A program made the translations under genes and the position numbers. Below the pieces are notes generated by a model. The model saw only the letters and a program-made list of their open reading frames with translations, was not told the origin of the DNA and ran no database searches. From the NCBI GenBank assembly GCA_023391275.1, contig JAEWBE010000034.1, forward strand, positions 1 to 11,729: DNA of 11,729 bases. Direction: 5' to 3'. The DNA comes from Bacillota bacterium (GTDB lineage: Bacteria > Bacillota > Clostridia > Oscillospirales > Acutalibacteraceae). Positions 8,422 through 11,729 of this stretch are shown one piece after another; the first letter of the stretch is position 1; each line of letters opens with the position of its first letter.

Positions 8422-9495
8422 TCAGCCGTACATTCTCTTCTGCATTTCCGCTCTGTTTTCAGAAAAGTCGATCCCCAGCACTGACATTCCGCGGATAGAT
8501 AAGTAAGAGAAAGTTCCATCAGCCGGTACACGCCAGGAATCAATCGTATAATTCTTATAGGATGGTATGGAAAGCACAAGCGAAAACAGTTCGCTCTTGC
8601 TTAAATTGGTGGTCACTTCCGGCAGAAAGGCATTTAACAAATCATTCAATTGAGAAATGCTCCTGGTTTTGATTTTTGAGAAAACCTGGCCGAGGACAAG
8701 GCGCTGCCGATCCGTTCTGTCGAAGTCTCCGTTCCCCACGTAGCGGACGCGCGCATAGCCCAATGCCTGTTTACCGGTCAAAGTCTGCTTTCCGGCAAAA
8801 GTAAGCTTCCCGCTGTCCTCCGGCAGCCCTTTCAAGTCGTTAATCCCCTCTATATAACCGTTTGTTACTTTGATTTCAGCATCGGTTATGTCAATATCAA
8901 CACCCCCAACTTGATCAATAATGTCCATAAAAGAAAAAAAATCCACTGCAATGTACCTGTCAACATTTATCTTAAAGTTCTGCCGAATCGTGTTTAAAAG
9001 CAGGGCCGGCCCGCCAAATGCAATGGCGGTATTCAACCGATTTCCCAGTGCAACACCGGGAATCTGCAGATAGATATCGCGCAGCAAAGAGGTTGCAATA
9101 ATTTTCGATGTTTTCTTATTAATTGAGATCAAAATCATGGAATCCGAGCGGCCTGTACTGCCCGCAACCCTTGTATCGCTGCCAATCAGCAATACATTGA
9201 ACACATCTTTGTCATACAGCAGCGGCGTGCTGTTGATTGACAGATTTTCTTCAACTTGCCTGTTGAATGCGTCGATTTCTTCTCTGGGAGAATCCGATTC
9301 CGTATTATCGCCCGGCTCTGAACTGATTTCGGAAGCAAGTGGTTTAACACCCGGATCATATTTAATCTTATCCAAATATCCGTTAATGATGAGGTAACCG
9401 GAAAGGCAAAGAATCAATATGACACCGGCGATACTGCCGGCAATAATCATAACTTTTCTCTTGGTCACAATCTTGGTTTTCTCCAGCTTACTCAT
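8422..9495 (-). CDS. LytR-CpsA-Psr (LCP) family glycopolymer-peptidoglycan phosphotransferase
   Basis: A 357-residue membrane-anchored protein: basic cytoplasmic N terminus, one membrane helix at about 15-37, a polar linker rich in Ser, Asp and Glu to about residue 95, then the extracellular LCP domain. Conserved signatures are LLIGSDTR (102-109), GRSDSMILISI (115-125), SLLRDIYLQIPG (136-147), RLNTAIAFGGP (153-163), VDRYIAVDF, DQVGGVDIDI, and the Arg-rich YARVRY with DFDRTDRQR (247-265). These Asp and Arg residues bind the metal and the pyrophosphate of the lipid carrier. The family transfers undecaprenyl-diphosphate-linked polymers to peptidoglycan, so here it probably anchors this polysaccharide. 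AAGGAT about nine bases upstream supports the ATG. Its start overlaps, as ATGA, a short frame thought to be the tail of a lost phosphatase gene. Confidence 0.94.
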   Translation of the reverse strand: MSKLEKTKIVTKRKVMIIAGSIAGVILILCLSGYLIINGYLDKIKYDPGVKPLASEISSEPGDNTESDSPREEIDAFNRQVEENLSINSTPLLYDKDVFNVLLIGSDTRVAGSTGRSDSMILISINKKTSKIIATSLLRDIYLQIPGVALGNRLNTAIAFGGPALLLNTIRQNFKINVDRYIAVDFFSFMDIIDQVGGVDIDITDAEIKVTNGYIEGINDLKGLPEDSGKLTFAGKQTLTGKQALGYARVRYVGNGDFDRTDRQRLVLGQVFSKIKTRSISQLNDLLNAFLPEVTTNLSKSELFSLVLSIPSYKNYTIDSWRVPADGTFSYLSIRGMSVLGIDFSENRAEMQKRMYG

Positions 9496-9597
9496 TGATT
9501 CATATCCTTCACGCGGAACATATCATATTTGTCTTCCAGCATCCATTGCGGGCAGAATATGTGTATGACCGCCAATATACTGCAATTCTTTATTCAT
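9492..9597 (-). pseudogene. Remnant of a CpsB/YwqE-type PHP tyrosine phosphatase gene
   Basis: Between kinase and LCP genes, a frame starts at the ATG at 9597, overlapping the kinase end by eight bases, and runs 24 codons to a TGA at 9523-9525. Its residues 11-21 read HTHILPAMDAG. The N terminus of CpsB/YwqE-type PHP phosphatases has the metal-binding HxHxLP, typically followed by G-x-D-D-G. The next frame (+1) reads EDKYDMFRVKDMNQ and stops with a TGA overlapping the LCP ATG as ATGA, as an upstream operon gene would. A complete phosphatase has about 240-260 residues, so the simplest reading is a deletion that left both ends. In the family this enzyme removes phosphate from the kinase tyrosines. 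It could instead be a chance match or a short expressed peptide. The 5' match is what I see; the deletion is inference. Confidence 0.6.
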
Positions 9598-10282
9598 AAT
9601 GGTACTTATAATTTTCCTTGGTCTCCATCTTTGTTCCATTCAGGATGAACCCCAGAATTTTTATGCCCACTCTTTCCAGCGTTTCAATGGTTTTGACCAG
9701 TTCCGGATGAGTCGAAACCCCTGCCTGCACAATGATCACCACACCGTCGCTTATCCTGGCAAGCGCCAACGCATCAATTACAATATTGATTGGAGAAGTA
9801 TCCATAATGATATAGTCATAATCATTTTCCAGAATTTTGAGCAGGTCCGCCATTGCGGTACTTGCCAAAATTTCAGATGGGTTTGGTACGGTTATCCCGC
9901 TGCAGATTACAGAGAGATTGGAATGCTCTGTAGGCTGAATGATGTCCGTCAGCTCACACATTCTTCCCAGATAGTTTGTTAATCCGGTCGTATTTTCCAG
10001 GTTAAAAAAATGGTTTATTTTTGGTTTACGCAGATCAGCATCAATCAGAAGCACCTTTACATCCACTTGCTGTGCCAGAGATATTGCAATATTAACAGAG
10101 GATGTTGATTTGCCTTCTCCTGTAAGAGAGCTGGTAAACACGATTTTTTTACAGCCTTCCTTTAACACGGAAAAAGAAAGGTTGGTTCTTGCCACCTTGT
10201 AGGATTCCGTGACCTGAAACTTCATATCCGGGTCCATCTGGGTATTTAATACCGTGTTTCTTTTTTGGTATCGTTTTTTCAT
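9590..10282 (-). CDS. BY-type tyrosine kinase (CpsD/CapB/EpsB-like polysaccharide co-regulator)
   Basis: A 230-residue cytoplasmic P-loop kinase. Walker A is SSLTGEGKST (51-60, Lys58), Walker A' is VLLIDADLRKP (77-87, Asp81 and Asp83), and Walker B is YIIMDTSP (157-164, Asp161). SGITVPNPSEIL (128-139) matches the family loop. The C terminus carries tyrosines 225, 227 and 229, the usual autophosphorylation cluster, though short. The oligomerisation motif normally EX2RX2R reads E26-SY-K29-VA-R32, with Lys at the middle position. Such kinases pair with a Wzz-like membrane activator and cycle between phosphorylated rings and monomers to control polymer length and export. The ATG overlaps the stop of the Wzz-like gene as ATGA, with GGGG nearby upstream, so the two are coupled. 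The cognate phosphatase gene appears lost immediately downstream. Confidence 0.93.
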   Translation of the reverse strand: MKKRYQKRNTVLNTQMDPDMKFQVTESYKVARTNLSFSVLKEGCKKIVFTSSLTGEGKSTSSVNIAISLAQQVDVKVLLIDADLRKPKINHFFNLENTTGLTNYLGRMCELTDIIQPTEHSNLSVICSGITVPNPSEILASTAMADLLKILENDYDYIIMDTSPINIVIDALALARISDGVVIIVQAGVSTHPELVKTIETLERVGIKILGFILNGTKMETKENYKYHYE

Positions 10283-10995
10283 TTTTTCCCCGCCCTGCTT
10301 TTCGGATATTTTTTACCTTTCGCAAATTGCCGATTAAAAGCCGGAATGGATGCAAGGATTGCAATGTTATATTTCTCCATAAGATCCTCTTCATCTTTAA
10401 TTCTGACATTCAGAATATTGCGAAGTAATACAACAATGATGGAGCCCATTACAGCCAACAAAAACCCGACAGCACTGTTTAACACGATATTCGGAAAGGA
10501 TGGATTGTCCGGCAATACTGCGGGATCCACAACTTTTAACGAAGCATTTTCTTTTAATTCACTGATTGTAGCCGGGGCAAGCATTGTAATCGCATCCGCA
10601 ATGGTTTTAGCCTCGTTCGGATCATGTGCGGAAACCTGGGCCTGAAAAACTTCCGTATTATTTAATGAAGAAAAACTTATCATCTTACGGAACTGATCAA
10701 CGGTATAGTTTACTTTGGACTGATCGATTACCTTATGATAAAAGCTGTTGGTTTGCAGCATTTCAATATATGTATTAACCACCTTTTGCGCATAATCCAG
10801 TGCATTAATATTCGCTGAAGAATCCTGACGGCTTTCCGGTGAAGAAACATAAAGCTTAACGGTTGAAATATAGGTTTTCGGAATTGCGAACTTCGAAAGA
10901 CTCAAAGCCCCCGCAGAGCCAATTATTGCACAGATGAGGACGAATAAAATATTCTTTCGGACGAGCTGTAATAATTGCTGTAATGAAAGATCCAT
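10279..10995 (-). CDS. Wzz/CapA-type chain-length regulator and kinase activator
   Basis: A 238-residue polysaccharide co-polymerase. A short N terminus leads to membrane helix 1 at about 15-35, then an extracellular Wzz domain to about residue 168. The domain ends in a proline-rich stretch (DPAVLPDNPSFPN, 157-169) before helix 2 at 171-193. The cytoplasmic tail, containing RIKDEEDLMEKYNIAILASIP, is the segment that in CapA/CpsC proteins activates the partner BY-kinase. It should set chain length with the polymerase and recruit the kinase encoded next. I use the ATG at 10995: AGGAGG lies four bases upstream and the protein then begins directly with MDLSLQQLL. An in-frame GTG-ATG pair 14-15 codons earlier has no ribosome site. 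This is the first gene of the operon after the promoter region. Start confidence is about 0.8. Confidence 0.93.
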   Translation of the reverse strand: MDLSLQQLLQLVRKNILFVLICAIIGSAGALSLSKFAIPKTYISTVKLYVSSPESRQDSSANINALDYAQKVVNTYIEMLQTNSFYHKVIDQSKVNYTVDQFRKMISFSSLNNTEVFQAQVSAHDPNEAKTIADAITMLAPATISELKENASLKVVDPAVLPDNPSFPNIVLNSAVGFLLAVMGSIIVVLLRNILNVRIKDEEDLMEKYNIAILASIPAFNRQFAKGKKYPKSRAGKK

Positions 10996-10998
10996 AGT

Positions 10999-11004
10999 TC
11001 CTCC
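10999..11004 (-). promoter_or_regulatory. Ribosome binding site deciding the Wzz-like start
   Basis: The minus strand reads AGGAGG AACT ATG, a full consensus Shine-Dalgarno sequence four bases before the ATG at 10995. It supports this start over the upstream in-frame GTG and ATG at 11040 and 11037, which have no comparable site. Confidence 0.8.
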
Positions 11005-11048
11005 TGATTGAACCGTAAAATTAAATTCCTCTGACATCACCCATAAAA

Positions 11049-11068
11049 GGCTTGTATAATTTCAAGCC
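11049..11068 (-). promoter_or_regulatory. Leader hairpin / possible attenuator or operator of the polysaccharide operon
   Basis: On the transcribed strand GGCTTG and CAAGCC form a perfect 6-bp inverted repeat around an 8-base A+T-rich loop, directly followed by TTTTA. It lies about 54 bases before the first start codon and downstream of the promoter candidate. The hairpin plus short T run resembles a weak intrinsic terminator, so it could act as an attenuator. As a 20-base inverted repeat in DNA it could equally be a repressor site. Only the repeat itself is directly seen. Confidence 0.4.
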
Positions 11069-11085
11069 GCAATCGGGACTGATTA

Positions 11086-11116
11086 TTTATATGATCCGAT
11101 GCTTTTTAAAATGCAA
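11086..11116 (-). promoter_or_regulatory. Candidate promoter of the polysaccharide operon
   Basis: The minus strand has TTGCAT (11111-11116) and TATAAA (11086-11091) separated by 19 bases, which is longer than the preferred 17. A strongly A+T-rich stretch with T runs lies just upstream, as in UP elements. A promoter is expected here because a terminator precedes and the first operon gene follows. The exact boxes are uncertain. Confidence 0.3.
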
Positions 11117-11158
11117 TATCGAACAAAAAAAGTGATTTAAAAATAAAAACAGACATAA

Positions 11159-11190
11159 TAAAAGAGCCTCCAGTTTTGGGGGCTCTTTTA
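11159..11190 (-). terminator. Rho-independent terminator, likely effective in both directions
   Basis: Thirteen base pairs (11159-11171 with 11178-11190, including one G-T wobble) enclose a 6-base loop. The stem starts and ends in TAAAAG / CTTTTA, so each direction has a T run at its 3' side. On the minus strand it ends the transcript of the sugar kinase and isolates the polysaccharide operon. Confidence 0.88.
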
Positions 11191-11199
11191 CTATGTACA

Positions 11200-11313
11200 T
11201 TAATTCCGGAACAGTCCGGTCTCTTTCAATTTATCCGCTTTTTCATTTTCCCATTTTGCAAAAGCCGCCAACAAGGAGGGATTACAGCTCAGCCTTTCCT
11301 GTCGATAAGCCAT
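11200..11313 (-). other. Small open frame (37 codons) after the sugar kinase; status unclear
   Basis: A frame from ATG at 11313 to TAA at 11200-11202 encodes 37 residues beginning MAYRQERLSCNPSLL and containing AAFAKWENEKADKLKETG. It is in the same frame as the sugar kinase, only three sense codons beyond that gene's TAA, and ends nine bases before the terminator stem. The peptide is charged and helix-like rather than random-looking. No ribosome site lies at a normal distance; AGGAG is about 15 bases from the ATG. It could be a small protein, the degraded 3' end of another gene, or chance. A 5-bp inverted repeat (CCGGA/TCCGG, 11206-11219) lies in its last codons. I do not recognise a family. 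Confidence 0.35.
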
Positions 11314-11322
11314 CAAATTATA

Positions 11323-11727
11323 TTACTGCTCCTGCAGCGAAAGAGTGCAATTCAAAACCTCTTCCAGTGTGGGGATGGAAACTGCAGCGCCTTGCCGCGA
11401 CACCGCTATAGAAGATGCAATGGATGCCAACCGCAGCGCTTCGGCTGGGGGCTTGCCCGCCGCTACCGAGCTGATAAAATAACCTGTGAAAGTATCGCCC
11501 GCGGCGGTGGTGTCCACCACCGGCACCTTGTATATGCCATGCGACAGTGTCTGTGCTCCATCATGATAAAGCACTCCGTCCTTACCCACCGTCAGTACAA
11601 TAACTGCTTTCGGGTATAATCGCGCCATTTCGGTCAGAATATCGGCAGCATCTTCTTTTCCGGTCAACTCTTTGCCTTCCACCTCATTCAGAAGGAACCA
11701 ATGAACATATTCCAGCGGATACCCGGC
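11323..11727 (-). CDS. PfkB/ribokinase-family carbohydrate kinase, C-terminal part (5' end beyond window)
   Basis: The last 134 codons of a sugar or nucleoside kinase are visible; the frame stays open to the right edge, so the true start is outside. The fragment contains FLLNEVEGKELTG, where family members have the NExE segment, then VIVLTVGKDGVLY. The C-terminal signature follows as VPVVDTTAAGDTFTGYF, with the catalytic base Asp at fragment position 78. The motif has AAGD where many members have GAGD, a variant common in ribokinase-like enzymes. The end, with RLASIASSIAVSRQGAAVSIPTLEEV, is typical of the family. The reaction is ATP-dependent phosphorylation of a sugar alcohol group; the substrate cannot be told from this part. 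It belongs to a separate transcription unit closed by the terminator at 11159-11190. Confidence 0.92.
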   Translation of the reverse strand, partial: AGYPLEYVHWFLLNEVEGKELTGKEDAADILTEMARLYPKAVIVLTVGKDGVLYHDGAQTLSHGIYKVPVVDTTAAGDTFTGYFISSVAAGKPPAEALRLASIASSIAVSRQGAAVSIPTLEEVLNCTLSLQEQ

Positions 11728-11729
11728 GA

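Noticed and set aside
8283..8579. Minus-strand open frame of 98 codons bridging the LCP and sugar transferase genes
   Set aside because: It is in another frame across two well-supported genes and their spacer, with no domain; an overlap shadow.
9599..9982. Plus-strand open frame of 127 codons
   Set aside because: Antisense shadow of the tyrosine kinase, which has Walker A, A' and B motifs on the other strand.
10265..10645. Plus-strand open frame of 126 codons
   Set aside because: Antisense to the Wzz-like gene; no ribosome site or recognisable domain.
11176..11619. Plus-strand open frame of 147 codons
   Set aside because: It lies antisense to the sugar kinase and crosses the terminator hairpin; the encoded protein shows no family signature, while the minus strand has a clear PfkB signature.
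1..11729. CRISPR arrays, tRNA or rRNA genes, insertion sequences
   Set aside because: I saw no regularly spaced direct repeats, no cloverleaf or rRNA-like stretches, and no transposase motifs or paired terminal repeats.

Overview
This window is most of a Wzx/Wzy-type capsule or exopolysaccharide gene cluster from a Gram-positive bacterium, most likely a member of the Clostridia (Bacillota). The organism call rests on three things. The chain-length regulator and the tyrosine kinase are two separate proteins, the Firmicute arrangement. A LytR-CpsA-Psr (LCP) ligase is present. Ribosome binding sites are strong AGGAGG types, with GTG starts. The genus cannot be fixed from the sequence. Every supported gene lies on the minus strand, so transcription runs from high to low coordinates.

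Right edge (about 11200-11729): the 3' end of a PfkB/ribokinase-family sugar kinase, then a 37-codon open frame of unknown status, then a strong hairpin terminator (11159-11190) that separates this unit from the polysaccharide operon. Between the terminator and the first operon gene lie a weak promoter candidate and a leader hairpin that resembles a small attenuator.

Regulatory and export module (8422-10995): a Wzz/CapA-type chain-length protein, a BY-type tyrosine kinase with a C-terminal tyrosine cluster, then an LCP phosphotransferase. The slot between kinase and LCP, usually available to a CpsB/YwqE-type PHP phosphatase, holds only about 100 bases. A short frame there reads HTHILPAMDAG, closely resembling the start of that phosphatase family. 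I interpret this as the remnant of a deleted phosphatase gene.

Repeat-unit assembly (1-8376): an initiating phosphoglycosyltransferase, a GT4 glycosyltransferase, UDP-glucose 6-dehydrogenase, UDP-glucuronate 4-epimerase, a second GT4 enzyme, a Wzy/EpsG-like polymerase, a GT2 glycosyltransferase, and a Wzx-type flippase that runs off the left edge. The dehydrogenase and epimerase together would supply UDP-glucuronate and UDP-galacturonate, so the polymer is probably acidic. The left third is clearly richer in A+T than the middle, the usual pattern for the exchangeable serotype-specific part of such loci.

Inferred route: the initiating enzyme puts the first sugar phosphate on undecaprenyl phosphate, the three glycosyltransferases extend it, Wzx flips it, Wzy polymerises it under control of the Wzz/kinase pair, and LCP can attach the polymer to peptidoglycan. 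Most of this is a well-known type of system. The items most worth a second look are the phosphatase relic, the leader hairpin, and the small frame after the sugar kinase.
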